Assembly: GCF_014640615.1 (NCBI RefSeq)
Contig: NZ_BMHH01000007.1
Coordinates: forward strand, 167,347 to 231,346
Direction: 5' to 3'
Length of the DNA: 64,000 nucleotides
Origin: Paramesorhizobium endophyticum
GTDB taxonomy: Bacteria > Pseudomonadota > Alphaproteobacteria > Rhizobiales > Rhizobiaceae
A model generated the notes under the pieces. The model was not told where the DNA came from and did not search any database. It saw only the letters and a program-made list of their open reading frames with translations. This document shows, one piece after another, positions 1 to 8,189 of this stretch (position 1 is the stretch's first letter; the number at the start of each line of letters is the position of its first letter). Position numbers and translations under genes: made by a program.

Positions 1-1
1 T

Positions 2-457
2 GCGGACAAGACGGAGAAGCTCTGCAAGGCGCTGGCCGAGAAGATCAAGGGCGCCGGGCTGGGCCGGATCGATTATGTCGTGGGACCGGCCATCGGCGGG
101 CTCATCCCGTCCTATGAAACCTCACGGCATCTGGGCGTCCCCTCGATCTGGGTTGAGCGCGAGAACGGCGTGTTCCGGCTGCGCCGCTTCGATATCCCCG
201 AGGGCGCGCGCGTGGTGATCGTCGAGGACATCGTCACCACCGGCCTCTCGATCCGCGAGACCATCGACTGTCTGAAGGGCCTGAAAGCCGAAGTCCTCGC
301 CGCCGCCTGCATCGTCGACCGCTCGGCGGGGAAAGCGGATGTCGGCACGCGGCTGATCGCGCTCGCGGAATATGAAGTGCCTGCCTATGCGCCCGACGAT
401 CTGCCGCCGGAACTGGCGGCGATACCGGCGGTGAAGCCGGGGAGCCGGAATATTTGA
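2..457 (+). CDS. pyrE: Orotate phosphoribosyltransferase, C-terminal part (5' end outside window)
   Basis: This cytosolic enzyme transfers ribose 5-phosphate from PRPP to orotate, giving OMP in de novo pyrimidine synthesis. The frame is already open at the first full codon (base 2), so the gene starts upstream. The visible 151 residues contain the VVGPAIGG stretch and the type I phosphoribosyltransferase PRPP loop read as [16 protein letters not shown], with the paired acidic residues and TTG expected in the family. It stops at TGA 455-457. No downstream partner on this strand is close. An internal GTG at 80 could be mistaken for a start, but the upstream residues continue the domain. Confidence 0.88.
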   Translation, partial: ADKTEKLCKALAEKIKGAGLGRIDYVVGPAIGGLIPSYETSRHLGVPSIWVERENGVFRLRRFDIPEGARVVIVEDIVTTGLSIRETIDCLKGLKAEVLAAACIVDRSAGKADVGTRLIALAEYEVPAYAPDDLPPELAAIPAVKPGSRNI

Positions 458-612
458 TCCGGGGCAGCACCTTTCGCCCCCGCCTCTGTGGATTCTCGGG
501 TTGAATAATTCTTAGCCTATCCTGCCGAACCGCCACCGAAAACCGCTTCATAAATATACGTCTCCCCTTCGAAGGGGAGACGTTGACGAATGGGGATTGG
601 AGCGCTCGTCCC

Positions 613-1896
613 TTATTTCTTTCCGGTCGGCTTGCGCGCCGTGGATCTGGTCGCCGACTTCACCGCCGTCTCGACTTTCTTCACCGCCGTTTCAGCTTTC
701 ACCACCGCCGAAGTAACCGTGGAAGCGGCAGCCTTCACCGCAGGCGACGCTGTATTGGCTGACGGAGCAGATGTGCCGGTCACCAACTTGGTGGCGGTGG
801 TCGAGGCTTTGGCCGCGCCGGCCTTGATGGCCGAGGCGGGGGTGGCCGTAGCGGATTTGGCGGCGGAGGCGACGGTCTTTGCGGCGGAGGCCATGGATTT
901 TTCCGCAGAGGCCGCGGTGGCGGAGGCCGCCTGAACAGCTGAGGAGGCGGCGCGAGTCACATTCGATGACACGGCTCGCGTGACGCTGGAAGGTGATACC
1001 GTGCGCGGAGATGAAGAAGGACTTGCCGATGTCGAGGGCCCGCTGGAGGACAAGGCCTGGGCGGACGTCTTCGCCGCTCCCGCGCCGCCTCGCGTCCGGT
1101 GGCTGCTCTTCACCTGACCTGCTTCCACGCGCTTGGTAAAATTGGTGCGGACGCCCGAGGCCAGAAGCGCCGCCTTGCCGACCCAGTTCTCCCGCTCGAC
1201 GCGACCGGGGAAACCGATCTTGCGGTTGACCCAGGCGATTTCGGCCGGTGTCCAGGCAGACACCTGGTTGAAGTGGAAGATGCCAAGGCTATTGAGGTCC
1301 TTCTCGAGCTTGTCGCCCACGCCGTCGATCAGCGTCAGATTATCGGCCTTTCCACCACGCGGGGATTTAAGCAGCGGCGGCGGCGTTGGGGCAACGGCGC
1401 CGGCGGGCGCGAGCTGCCTTGCCGCTGAGGGCGCTGGCTGCTTTGCCCGCGCCACGGCGGGTTTGGCGGCAGCGGATGAGCGAGCGGCGGGCGATGGAGC
1501 GGGCGACGCCGGCTTTGCCGCCGATTTCGCCAGGGGGATCACCGACGCGCTGACCGAGGCCACAGCCGATGCGGCAGCTTTGGCGGCGTCGGCCATCGTC
1601 CTGCCGGCGGGCGCCCGCACAGGTGCAACCTTTGCCGGGGCGGGCCTTGCCGACGCCTTTGCGCTTGCGGCCCGGGACCGACCGGCTTTCTGTGAAGCAG
1701 CCGCCGACGCAACGGTGGTTTTCGCGGCCCGCGCAGCTCCCGCTGCCTTTGGAGAATAAGGAAGGGCCAGGGCGGGCGACGCCGCGGTGCGACCGTTCTG
1801 CGTGGCCGTGTAGCGCCTATACAATGATCCGATGATGCAACCCAGGACAAATGCAACAGCAATCAGTATGGCCAATTGAATGATGAGCAACAACAT
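613..1896 (-). CDS. Membrane-anchored Ala/Lys-rich protein with a helix-hairpin-helix-like domain
   Basis: The 427-residue protein starts with one hydrophobic segment (about residues 1-22) followed by a positively charged linker. A long Ala/Pro/Lys/Ser-rich low-complexity region flanks a compact folded part near the middle (starting at DNLTLIDGVGDKLEKDLNSL, then a Trp-rich stretch ending near WVGKAALLASG). That core resembles the helix-hairpin-helix 'NuoE-extension' type domain common in alphaproteobacteria, where it is found alone or attached to other proteins. The start at 1896 is supported by a GGAG Shine-Dalgarno just upstream. The Ala/Lys-rich tail resembles histone H1-like sequence and could bind nucleic acid or be a disordered spacer; this is inference. 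Overlapping plus-strand frames are compositional shadows. Confidence 0.6.
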   Translation of the reverse strand: MLLLIIQLAILIAVAFVLGCIIGSLYRRYTATQNGRTAASPALALPYSPKAAGAARAAKTTVASAAASQKAGRSRAASAKASARPAPAKVAPVRAPAGRTMADAAKAAASAVASVSASVIPLAKSAAKPASPAPSPAARSSAAAKPAVARAKQPAPSAARQLAPAGAVAPTPPPLLKSPRGGKADNLTLIDGVGDKLEKDLNSLGIFHFNQVSAWTPAEIAWVNRKIGFPGRVERENWVGKAALLASGVRTNFTKRVEAGQVKSSHRTRGGAGAAKTSAQALSSSGPSTSASPSSSPRTVSPSSVTRAVSSNVTRAASSAVQAASATAASAEKSMASAAKTVASAAKSATATPASAIKAGAAKASTTATKLVTGTSAPSANTASPAVKAAASTVTSAVVKAETAVKKVETAVKSATRSTARKPTGKK

Positions 1897-2165
1897 GCGG
1901 ACATCTCCTTCAGGCGGAAGACCTTATTCGGCACCGACAACTTTTTGACTGACGATATTCTTTCTTCACCACGACCGTGCCCGGAAAGACCGCGCTGCGG
2001 GCTCCGGTCGGGTCATGCCCGGCACGCATCCGCGCAGCCAACCGACGCGCAGGAGACGCACCTTACGAACGCAATGATCACGCGAACTCCAGGCATTCAC
2101 GAAAGCCGCCATCGGCTTCCCGCCTGCACCAGGCCAATATAGGCGGCCCGCCTTCATCTTCAGCA

Positions 2166-2206
2166 CATGATCCATTCGAGAAGTCTGCAACTTTTCGGGA
2201 TCATTG
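2166..2206. repeat. Rhizobial-type palindromic element, copy 1
   Basis: The arms read CATGATCC and GGGATCATT around a degenerate centre containing AAGTCTGCAACTTTTCG. The same design is found at 2219-2261, 13577-13619 and, diverged, 38866-38909. These short imperfect palindromes are widespread in rhizobial genomes. Confidence 0.7.
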
Positions 2207-2218
2207 CTTTATTCAACC

Positions 2219-2261
2219 GCATGATCTTGTCCGAAAGTCTTGTAACTTTTCGGGATCATGC
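2219..2261. repeat. Rhizobial-type palindromic element, copy 2
   Basis: The arms GCATGATC and GATCATGC are perfect; the inner part reads TTGTCCGAAAGTC...AACTTTTCGG. It lies immediately downstream of the small minus-strand ORF at 2271-2369 and could form a 3' stem for that transcript. Confidence 0.75.
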
Positions 2262-2270
2262 TGGACACCT

Positions 2271-2369
2271 TTACGCCAGATCTTCATCCAGAGTCTTCAA
2301 TCCGACGTAAAGCCCGATACAAAACGCAACAAGCAGAACGAGCCAGAATGTATTTATAAGATATTCCAT
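2271..2369 (-). CDS. Possible 32-residue single-pass membrane microprotein
   Basis: A short minus-strand frame begins with ATG at 2369, preceded by GAGGGA at good spacing, and ends with TAA at 2271-2273. It encodes MEYLINTFWLVLLVAFCIGL followed by YVGLKTLDEDLA. That is one hydrophobic helix (about residues 7-24) with a short charged C-terminal tail, the topology of small subunits such as CydX- or CcoQ-like peptides, but I do not recognise a specific family. It sits alone in a 580-bp gap that is otherwise AT-rich or palindromic. Length, ribosome site and topology support it; conservation has not been tested. Confidence 0.4.
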   Translation of the reverse strand: MEYLINTFWLVLLVAFCIGLYVGLKTLDEDLA

Positions 2370-2480
2370 CTCAGTCCCTCGCGATTCGTTAGAAGTAAAA
2401 TAACACAGAAACTGGTTTACAAAATCTTTTACTTATTCATCCACAAGCCTTAACTATACAAATTAAGTATTGTGAATGAC

Positions 2481-3128
2481 TTAATCGGAGGGAGGCGCTA
2501 TGCGCGCGGAGGCTAGCCTCCCCTGCCCCGGCAGCGCGCCCGCTACGGCCGCAGTCAGGCGCTCATAGGCGTCGCGCCCGGCGGCGCTGCCGCGGACCGA
2601 GTAATCAACACCGCTGACCGCCACCTCGCCTTCCTTCAGATCTGCAAGCTGGGCAAGGGCGAAGCCTACGAGGGCGGGGAAGCCATCCGGAGCGCCCCGC
2701 GCGACCGACATGTCGTCGACGACGCGGATGCCCGGCACGGCGCGCTCGGTCAGAGCCACGATCTCCATGCGCGCCGGACCAGGCGGCACATCGCCGGTCA
2801 GGGTGATTCCATCGCCGGTCTTGATGGCTCGGAAAGTGAAGGGTTCCGAGAGTGGCGGAAGAACGGACTGATTGTCCACGGCGCGGACACCAGGCACCGC
2901 CGAGGCGACCTGGGTCGCGGCAGCCTGCGCGGTTTCATCCGGCGCGGTGCCCCGCAGGGTCAGGTCCCGGCCATCGGCATCGACCGTCGCCCAGGGTTGA
3001 TTGTTTCCGACAAGCGCCGCCGAGGCGCGGGATACAAGATCGTGTTGGACCGGCCCCGCGCCGAACCATGTGGCAAGCGCCGTCAATACGGTCGTCGTCG
3101 CAACGCCGGGCCAAAGCCAGCTTTTCAT
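2481..3128 (-). CDS. Exported BON-domain protein, apparently lacking the usual OmpA C-terminus
   Basis: The 215-residue protein has an N-terminal hydrophobic signal or anchor (about residues 3-20), then two BON-like repeats seen as alternating GxVxxxxxRxxVxxxxxxVPGVRAVDN patterns (about 45-90 and 115-150), and a final region with a similar fold. BON domains bind phospholipid or pack against the outer membrane. Longer relatives in rhizobia continue into an OmpA/MotB peptidoglycan-binding domain, which is missing here; the gene stops at 2481 and no in-frame continuation is seen. Start ATG 3128 is chosen over the longer frame because AGGAGAGG precedes it directly. It may be a natural short paralogue or a truncation. 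Confidence 0.6.
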   Translation of the reverse strand: MKSWLWPGVATTTVLTALATWFGAGPVQHDLVSRASAALVGNNQPWATVDADGRDLTLRGTAPDETAQAAATQVASAVPGVRAVDNQSVLPPLSEPFTFRAIKTGDGITLTGDVPPGPARMEIVALTERAVPGIRVVDDMSVARGAPDGFPALVGFALAQLADLKEGEVAVSGVDYSVRGSAAGRDAYERLTAAVAGALPGQGRLASARIAPPSD

Positions 3129-3449
3129 GAGTCCTCTCCTGTGTCTCGTAGAATAACGCCTGTTAATACGCATACCGATACAAGCACGAGAACGCCTCCC
3201 GCAAATCCCGAAATCTATTCGAAATGTATTGCGAAGCAGGAGAGCCGAACTTTTGCCGAAAAAATCGGTAAGATCAAGCTTAGATAGGAGGGTTTTTACT
3301 GATTAAAACTGTGGAAAGGCAAATATAGTGGTAATTTATACAATAAGCATCAGCTGGAATGACGGATCGATAAAATACTTCTGACTAAAACTCAAATAAA
3401 AAACCCGGCAGCTTTCGCCGCCGGGTTTCTTTTAACCAATCCGGATGGA
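3129..3449. other. Intergenic region: porin terminator and AT-rich leader
   Basis: This gap holds the terminator of the porin at 3450-4550 near 3401-3428 and an AT-rich stretch (about 3180-3390) that probably carries the promoter of the BON-domain gene. I see no further gene or repeat in it. Confidence 0.5.
3401..3428 (-). terminator. Rho-independent terminator of porin 1
   Basis: On the minus strand a stem of AAACCCGGC(GG) pairs with (CT)GCCGGGTTT around a CGAAAG-type loop and runs into a T-rich tract (TTTTTTATTT). It starts about 20 bases after the porin stop codon. Confidence 0.85.
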
Positions 3450-4550
3450 TCAGAACGAGCGCTGGAAGCGGACCATACCGCCCCACTGGTCTTCGTCGTT
3501 GCTGATGCCGTCGCTGTCGAGCTTGTCCTTGACGTAAACGACTTCCGGCGTGATCGTGAAGCCGGGAACGAGTTCGTAGGCGACATTGGCCGCAACAGCC
3601 AGTTCCTTGGCGTCGTCGAAGGAGACCTGCGCGTTGAAGGTTGCCTTGTCGGTCAGCTTGTAGCTTGCGCCAACCCAACCGATCCAGTCACCACCCCAGT
3701 TCGCGAAGACGTTGGACTTGTAGTACTGAAGATCACCTTCAGACTGCCAGCCGCCCATCACGAAGAAAGAGAACTTGTCGTTCACGTTGAGGTCAACACG
3801 AAGCTTGGCAGCCCACTCTTCGATATTGGCGTCATAGCCCGCAACAGCGGCGATCGAGCCCCAGCCCTGGGCATACTTCAGACCGCCGACGACGTGAGGC
3901 ACGTAGCTGTCGATGGTATGGTCATACTCGCCGCTGAGGTTGGTGTTATCGCCAGAACCCTGCTCGAGCGAGATGATGGCCGAGAGGCCATTGCCAGCCG
4001 TGAAGGTGTAGCTGATGAGGTTGGTGTCGTAGTAATCATCCTCGAGCGGATCGTCGTTGATGACGTTGCCGGCGTAACCGATGAAGGTACGGAACGCGGT
4101 TTCGTCCTTACCAACGCGCAGGCCACCGAGCTCGATGTAACCGAAGTTGAACGAGGTGCCCTTGTCGCCAGCTTCCCAATCGTCGTTGCCGAAGTTCCAA
4201 CGGGTCTCGGTGTAGGTGCGCAGCGTGCCGAGTTCCGTCTCGGAAGCGGTGTGCGTGCGCAGCGTGAAGCGAGTGTTGATGTTGTAGGTATCGTCGAGAT
4301 CGCCGTCCTGCTGATCGACGGACGTTACGCCGAGCGCACGGCCGCCCTTGACGTCGACGCGGACATAGCCCGAGAGACGCAGGCAGGTTTCGGTACCCGG
4401 AATGTAGAAGTAACCCTTGCCGTAAGCGTCGCAAACGCGAACATATTCAACGGGTTCCGGCTCGGCGGCGACGACGGCGTCGGCGGCCTGAGCGCCGGAG
4501 ACTGCGACGAGGGCCGCAGCGGAGCCGAGAAGAAGGCTCTTGATGTTCAT
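3450..4550 (-). CDS. Omp2-type trimeric porin (copy 1)
   Basis: General diffusion porin of the outer membrane, 366 residues. A signal peptide of 22 residues ends in AQA before AD. The mature start [19 protein letters not shown]...[18 protein letters not shown] is the alphaproteobacterial porin_2 signature with two conserved Cys. Later landmarks are [17 protein letters not shown], the [12 protein letters not shown] strand and the C-terminal FQRSF, whose terminal Phe is the BAM recognition signal. ATG 4550 is preceded by TGGAGGTC; longer upstream frames would precede the signal peptide. It is divergent to porin 2 at 5536, as in the Brucella omp2a/omp2b locus. Third paralogue: 16457-17608. Confidence 0.9.
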   Translation of the reverse strand: MNIKSLLLGSAAALVAVSGAQAADAVVAAEPEPVEYVRVCDAYGKGYFYIPGTETCLRLSGYVRVDVKGGRALGVTSVDQQDGDLDDTYNINTRFTLRTHTASETELGTLRTYTETRWNFGNDDWEAGDKGTSFNFGYIELGGLRVGKDETAFRTFIGYAGNVINDDPLEDDYYDTNLISYTFTAGNGLSAIISLEQGSGDNTNLSGEYDHTIDSYVPHVVGGLKYAQGWGSIAAVAGYDANIEEWAAKLRVDLNVNDKFSFFVMGGWQSEGDLQYYKSNVFANWGGDWIGWVGASYKLTDKATFNAQVSFDDAKELAVAANVAYELVPGFTITPEVVYVKDKLDSDGISNDEDQWGGMVRFQRSF

Positions 4551-4918
4551 TTTCTGACCTCCAGTCAAAGTTAAAAATGGGTCTGGGCATTCTGATTTGG
4601 CTGAAGGACAACCTGTCCCCATCCCCTCGAAAAAGTCGCCCCGAAGCGCTCCTTCTTCTGTCGTGACCATACTCGCCGGGTTTCGCGTTTCAACACCCAA
4701 TAGCGTTCGCTTATGTTATACCCCGCTCTATGCCCACCCATTGTTGCAGAAAAGACACGAAATTGCCGTGGGCAAGGCGGTCCGTTTAGAAGTTATTAAT
4801 ATGTGAGGGGCGGAATCGGCGCGTTTTCAGCGCGACTCATCCCTCAAAAGAGGGAATCGAGAGGGAGCGGGGGGGGGAGCGCCTGGACCGTTGTCATGGG
4901 GATAAGGCCGAGGCATGG

Positions 4919-4941
4919 ATTCCCGTGACAAGCACGGGAAT
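4919..4941. repeat. ACAAG-loop hairpin 1
   Basis: ATTCCCGTG-ACAAG-CACGGGAAT is a perfect 9-bp inverted repeat. Similar 'attcccgtgacaagcacgggaatgac' units occur as REP-like sequences in many proteobacteria. Confidence 0.6.
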
Positions 4942-5032
4942 GACGGAAGTGGGGACGATTCCGCCCTCTCCATTAGAGTTGCAACGGCGGAGAGGTCCGC
5001 AGGCGCCGCTGGAACAGTAAATCTGCCGTCAT

Positions 5033-5051
5033 CCTCGGGCTTGTCCCGAGG
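5033..5051. repeat. ACAAG-loop hairpin 2
   Basis: CCTCGGG-CTTGT-CCCGAGG is a perfect 7-bp inverted repeat whose loop is the complement of ACAAG. It is followed by ATCTGCC, which is also present in hairpin 3. Confidence 0.6.
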
Positions 5052-5114
5052 ATCTGCCGACATCTAATCCTAATCTCTCGCTTGCCCGTATCGGCACCCT
5101 GGCTCCTCGCTTCA

Positions 5115-5157
5115 CCTTTGGCAGATTCTCGGGACAAGCCCGAGAATCTGCCAAAGG
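5115..5157. repeat. ACAAG-loop hairpin 3, perfect 19-bp arms
   Basis: Perfect arms at 5115-5133 and 5139-5157 (core CTCGGG/CCCGAG, outer part CCTTTGGCAGAT and its complement) surround the loop ACAAG. It lies about 90 bases beyond the tRNA-Ser 3' end but has no T-tract, so it looks like a REP-type element and not a simple terminator. Confidence 0.65.
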
Positions 5158-5244
5158 ACGGGAACGCCATTCCGTGACGCTCCACTGCATATGTAGAAGA
5201 GATGATTTGGTGGCCTGCCCACCCGAAGCCCAAAGGGCGCAGGG

Positions 5245-5335
5245 TGGCGGAGAGGATGGGATTCGAACCCACGAGACCCTTTTGAGGTCTACTCCCTTAG
5301 CAGGGGAGCGCCTTCGACCACTCGGCCACCTCTCC
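5245..5335 (-). tRNA. tRNA-Ser (anticodon GCU), CCA encoded
   Basis: On the minus strand the acceptor GGAGAGG pairs with CCTCTCC, followed by discriminator G and an encoded CCA. The D arm begins TGGCCGAGTGG, the anticodon stem-loop reads CTCCC-CTGCTAA-GGGAG (anticodon GCT), there is a long variable arm as expected for serine, and the T arm contains GGTTCGAATCC. The total length of 91 nt fits a class II tRNA. It reads AGC/AGU codons and lies between the two divergent porins. Confidence 0.95.
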
Positions 5336-5535
5336 GGTAAGGGCGAGATAGCCGGTAAAGCACGGCAGTTCAAGCGATTTGCGACGAATAGGCTGGAAAT
5401 TCATCCACAGGGTGCGTGCGCGCTGGCCCAGGCGTGGTGAGGCGGAAAGATGGCCACACTGAGGTGGAAATCGCTAATCAATTGATTCAACTTACGTTTT
5501 TCTCCTGCCTCCGACTCTAGACTGGAGGTCAGAAA

Positions 5536-6705
5536 ATGAACATCAAGAGCCTTCTCCTCGGCTCCGCTGCGGCCCTTACCGCAGCCTCCGGCGCGCAGGC
5601 CGCCGACGCCGTCGTCGCCGCAGAGGCGGAACCCGTTGAATATGTTCGCGTCTGTGACGCCTATGGCGCGGGCTACTTCTATATTCCGGGCACCCAGACC
5701 TGTTTGCGCATATCCGGCTATCTGCGCTACGACATCGGCGTCGGCGATGCGCTGGGGATGACCGCGATCGATCGCAGGGGCAACCGCCTGATCAATCCCG
5801 GCGCCCCGGTCGATCTCCCGGAAGACGCGGATCTGGATTATCACGACACCTGGAACAAGCGCATGCGTTTCGCGCTGCGCACACACACCGCCTCCGAGAC
5901 CGAACTCGGCACGCTGCGCACCTATACCGAGACCCGCTTCCAATGGGACACAAATGACAATCAGTCGAATCTGCTGACGGAAATCAACGAGCGCGACCAG
6001 GGCTGGGGCGCTTGGGCAGAGAATGATCCTGTCACGCTAAATTTCGCCTATATCGAGCTGGGCGGATTGCGCATCGGTAAGGACGAAACCGCGTTCCGCA
6101 CCTTCCTTGGTTATGCCGGCGGCGTCATCAACGACGATACGCTGGAGAATCTGGGCTACGACACCACCCTCATCAGCTATACGTTCACCGCCGGCAACGG
6201 CATCTCTGCCATCGTCTCGCTCGAACAAGGCGAGGGCTGGTACACGATCGACAGCTATACGCCCCATGTCGTGGTCGGCGCCAAATGGGCGCAGGGCTGG
6301 GGTTCGTTCGGCGTCGTCGGCGGCTATGACGCCAACATGGAAGAATACGCGATCAAGGCCCGCGCGGACATAAACGTCACCGACGCCATCTCGCTGTGGC
6401 TGATGGGCGGCTGGCAGTCCGATGGCAGCCTCGCCAACTACCGCGACAATTTCTACGCCTCATGGGGCGGGGATTGGATCGTCTGGGTCGGCGGCAGCTA
6501 CCAGTTCAACGAGCAGACAGCGTTCAACGCCCAGTTTTCCTATGACGACTTCAAGGAAATGGCTGTGGCAGCCAACGTGGCCTACGAGCTCGTGCCCGGT
6601 CTGACGATCACGCCCGAAGTCCTCTACGTCAAGGAATCCAAGGAGCTTACCGGCGGTAAGGATGATTATTGGGGCGGCATCCTCCGCTTCCAGCGGTCTT
6701 TCTAG
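5536..6705 (+). CDS. Omp2-type trimeric porin (copy 2)
   Basis: Outer-membrane diffusion porin of 389 residues and paralogue of the gene at 3450-4550. The signal peptide is nearly the same (cleavage after AQA, residue 22), followed by [19 protein letters not shown] and a conserved second Cys, and the protein ends FQRSF. Relative to copy 1 it carries extra loop sequence near residues 75-100 and 135-160, where surface loops vary in this family. ATG 5536 follows GACTGGAGGTCAGAAA; this ribosome site and the first codons match copy 1 base for base over about 35 bp, in inverted orientation. A terminator follows at 6718. Confidence 0.9.
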   Translation: MNIKSLLLGSAAALTAASGAQAADAVVAAEAEPVEYVRVCDAYGAGYFYIPGTQTCLRISGYLRYDIGVGDALGMTAIDRRGNRLINPGAPVDLPEDADLDYHDTWNKRMRFALRTHTASETELGTLRTYTETRFQWDTNDNQSNLLTEINERDQGWGAWAENDPVTLNFAYIELGGLRIGKDETAFRTFLGYAGGVINDDTLENLGYDTTLISYTFTAGNGISAIVSLEQGEGWYTIDSYTPHVVVGAKWAQGWGSFGVVGGYDANMEEYAIKARADINVTDAISLWLMGGWQSDGSLANYRDNFYASWGGDWIVWVGGSYQFNEQTAFNAQFSYDDFKEMAVAANVAYELVPGLTITPEVLYVKESKELTGGKDDYWGGILRFQRSF

Positions 6706-6717
6706 AAATCACTCAAG

Positions 6718-6746
6718 GGAACGCTGGGGATAAGCTCCAGCGTTCC
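6718..6746 (+). terminator. Hairpin terminator of porin 2
   Basis: GGAACGCTGG and CCAGCGTTCC form a perfect 10-bp stem around GGATAAGCT, 12 bases after the porin stop. The T-tract is weak (TCT), so efficiency is uncertain. Confidence 0.7.
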
Positions 6747-6981
6747 TCTGCTGATAATGCGTTCACGAAAGTGAAAGCGAATGTCGAAACCAATTTGTGA
6801 GGTGATACATAGATAACTGAAACTTTGATCTATTTGGGGGAAGTACCAACGAGAGGTGGGTTATTTCGTTGGATGCGGGATCATGGATGATGCAAATACA
6901 AAGTTTAAGTAAACGAGACTTGTTTTTCGTTAATACATTCGTTAACTCTTCCTTCAATACTTTGTATTTAGGGAGGCGTTG

Positions 6982-7908
6982 ATGGTTATTATGAAAAACA
7001 ATACCATCGGAAGCAGTGAGACTTATACGCCTATCATAGGATATAATCTCAATTACACAGCTTCCCAGAGTGCAACCCACAGGCTGGTCAATCAGCATTC
7101 GCTCGCCGAACTGGCAAGAAGGTATCTCAACATTCTATGGGACGACGGGTCCCACAAATACAATGTGAAGTCCTTCCTCGGCGAGATCGATGAGATATTG
7201 AAAGGCGAGCGGTTCAGCGGCTTCAGCCAGGAAATGCTCGACCGGGTCATCGGTACGCTTCGCGAACGCGGCAATAGCAATGCCACCATCAATCGAAAGA
7301 TGGCGGCGCTGAGCAAACTGCTGCGAAAGGCGTACAAGATGGGCGAAATCTTCAGCCTGCCGGAGTTCATCCGCCAGAAAGAGCGAGCGGGACGCATCCG
7401 CTTTCTCGAGTATGACGAGGAGCAGCGGCTGTTCGCGGCCATCCGAAGCCGCTGCGAAGATAGCTACCGCCTCTCCATCTTCCTGGTCGACACGGGCTGT
7501 CGCCTGGGCGAGGCCATCGGCCTGACCTGGAACGATATCCAGGACCACCGCGTCACCTTCTGGTTCACCAAATCCAATCGCAGCCGCACCGTGCCCATGA
7601 CCCGGCGCGTGCGCAAGGCGCTTGATATCCCGCACATGGGACGGAAAGGCCCATTCGCGATGCTCAACCAGATCCGCTACCGCGCCATCTGGAACGAGGC
7701 GAAGATGGAAGTGGGCCTGGGCAAGGACGACCAGGTGGTGCCGCACATCCTGCGCCACACCTGCGCCTCGCGGCTGGTGCGCGGGGGAATCGATATCCGC
7801 CGCGTGCAGATGTGGCTGGGTCACCAGACGCTGCAGATGACCATGCGGTATGCGCACCTTGCGACGAATGATCTGGATTCGTGCGTGAAGGTGCTGGAGG
7901 TGCGGTAG
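6982..7908 (+). CDS. Orphan tyrosine recombinase / phage-type integrase
   Basis: Site-specific DNA recombinase of 308 residues. An N-terminal SAM-like core-binding region (about 40-120) precedes the catalytic domain. All catalytic positions appear: Arg174 in CRLGEAIGLTW, Lys197 in the beta-hairpin FTKSNRSRTVP, His255-x-x-Arg258 in HILRHT, His281 in LGHQ, and nucleophile Tyr290 in MRYAHL. ATG 6982 follows GGGAGG at 5 bases; a TTG at 6979 and an ATG at 6991 are alternatives. No excisionase, relaxase or cargo genes flank it, and no second att-like tRNA fragment is visible, so it is probably a remnant or a stand-alone recombinase. The leader (6750-6980) is AT-richer than its surroundings. Confidence 0.85.
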   Translation: MVIMKNNTIGSSETYTPIIGYNLNYTASQSATHRLVNQHSLAELARRYLNILWDDGSHKYNVKSFLGEIDEILKGERFSGFSQEMLDRVIGTLRERGNSNATINRKMAALSKLLRKAYKMGEIFSLPEFIRQKERAGRIRFLEYDEEQRLFAAIRSRCEDSYRLSIFLVDTGCRLGEAIGLTWNDIQDHRVTFWFTKSNRSRTVPMTRRVRKALDIPHMGRKGPFAMLNQIRYRAIWNEAKMEVGLGKDDQVVPHILRHTCASRLVRGGIDIRRVQMWLGHQTLQMTMRYAHLATNDLDSCVKVLEVR

Positions 7909-7931
7909 TTTGAGAGGCCGGCGGAACGGCG

Positions 7932-8089
7932 CCCCCCTCTGCCCTGCCGGGCATCTCCCCCGCAAAGGGGGAGATTGGCTGACATATCGCTCCGCTCTTA
8001 TCCTGCGACGTTGGCGGTTAGTAGCACCCGTTCATGAAAGCGTAATCTCCCCCCTTGCGGGGGAGATGTCCGGCAGGACAGAGGGGGGC
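7932..8089. repeat. Family A inverted-repeat element, copy A1
   Basis: One of nine copies of an approximately 155-bp element. The left arm begins CCCCCCTCTG and continues through GCCGG.CATCTCCCCC to GGGGGAGATTGG; the right arm is its complement ending CAGGACAGAGGGGGG. The asymmetric core has an ACGTTGG-like motif. It lies between the integrase and the aminotransferase gene. Confidence 0.85.
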
Positions 8090-8189
8090 GACATAGAGCG
8101 CCAACGTTTCCATTAGCGAATCTCCCTCTATAGCCACGATAGACCAATCCATGGTAGCGAATGCCAGTTCGCTCTCTCGGGTTCCTCTC

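Larger units (their letters stand above)
4551..5244. other. Intergenic region between porin 1 and tRNA-Ser with hairpin repeats
   Basis: The part next to the porin (4551-4800) should hold its promoter; no convincing -10/-35 pair is claimed. The remainder carries three hairpins that share an ACAAG-type loop (4919-4941, 5033-5051, 5115-5157). No protein-coding gene is supported. Confidence 0.5.

Noticed and set aside
1133..1759. Long plus-strand frames opposite the Ala/Lys-rich gene
   Set aside because: They lack ribosome sites and have the biased Ala/Arg composition of a shadow of GC-rich coding DNA; the minus-strand protein has a membrane helix and a folded core.
5115..5157. Terminator of tRNA-Ser
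   Set aside because: The stem is strong but lies about 90 bases downstream of the tRNA and lacks a T-tract; similar hairpins occur next to it, so a repeat is more likely.
6979..6981. TTG start for the integrase
   Set aside because: ATG at 6982 has better spacing to GGGAGG and adds only one residue difference.
5245..7908. tRNA-Ser as the integration site of the recombinase
   Set aside because: The porin lies between them and I see no duplicated tRNA 3' end near the integrase.
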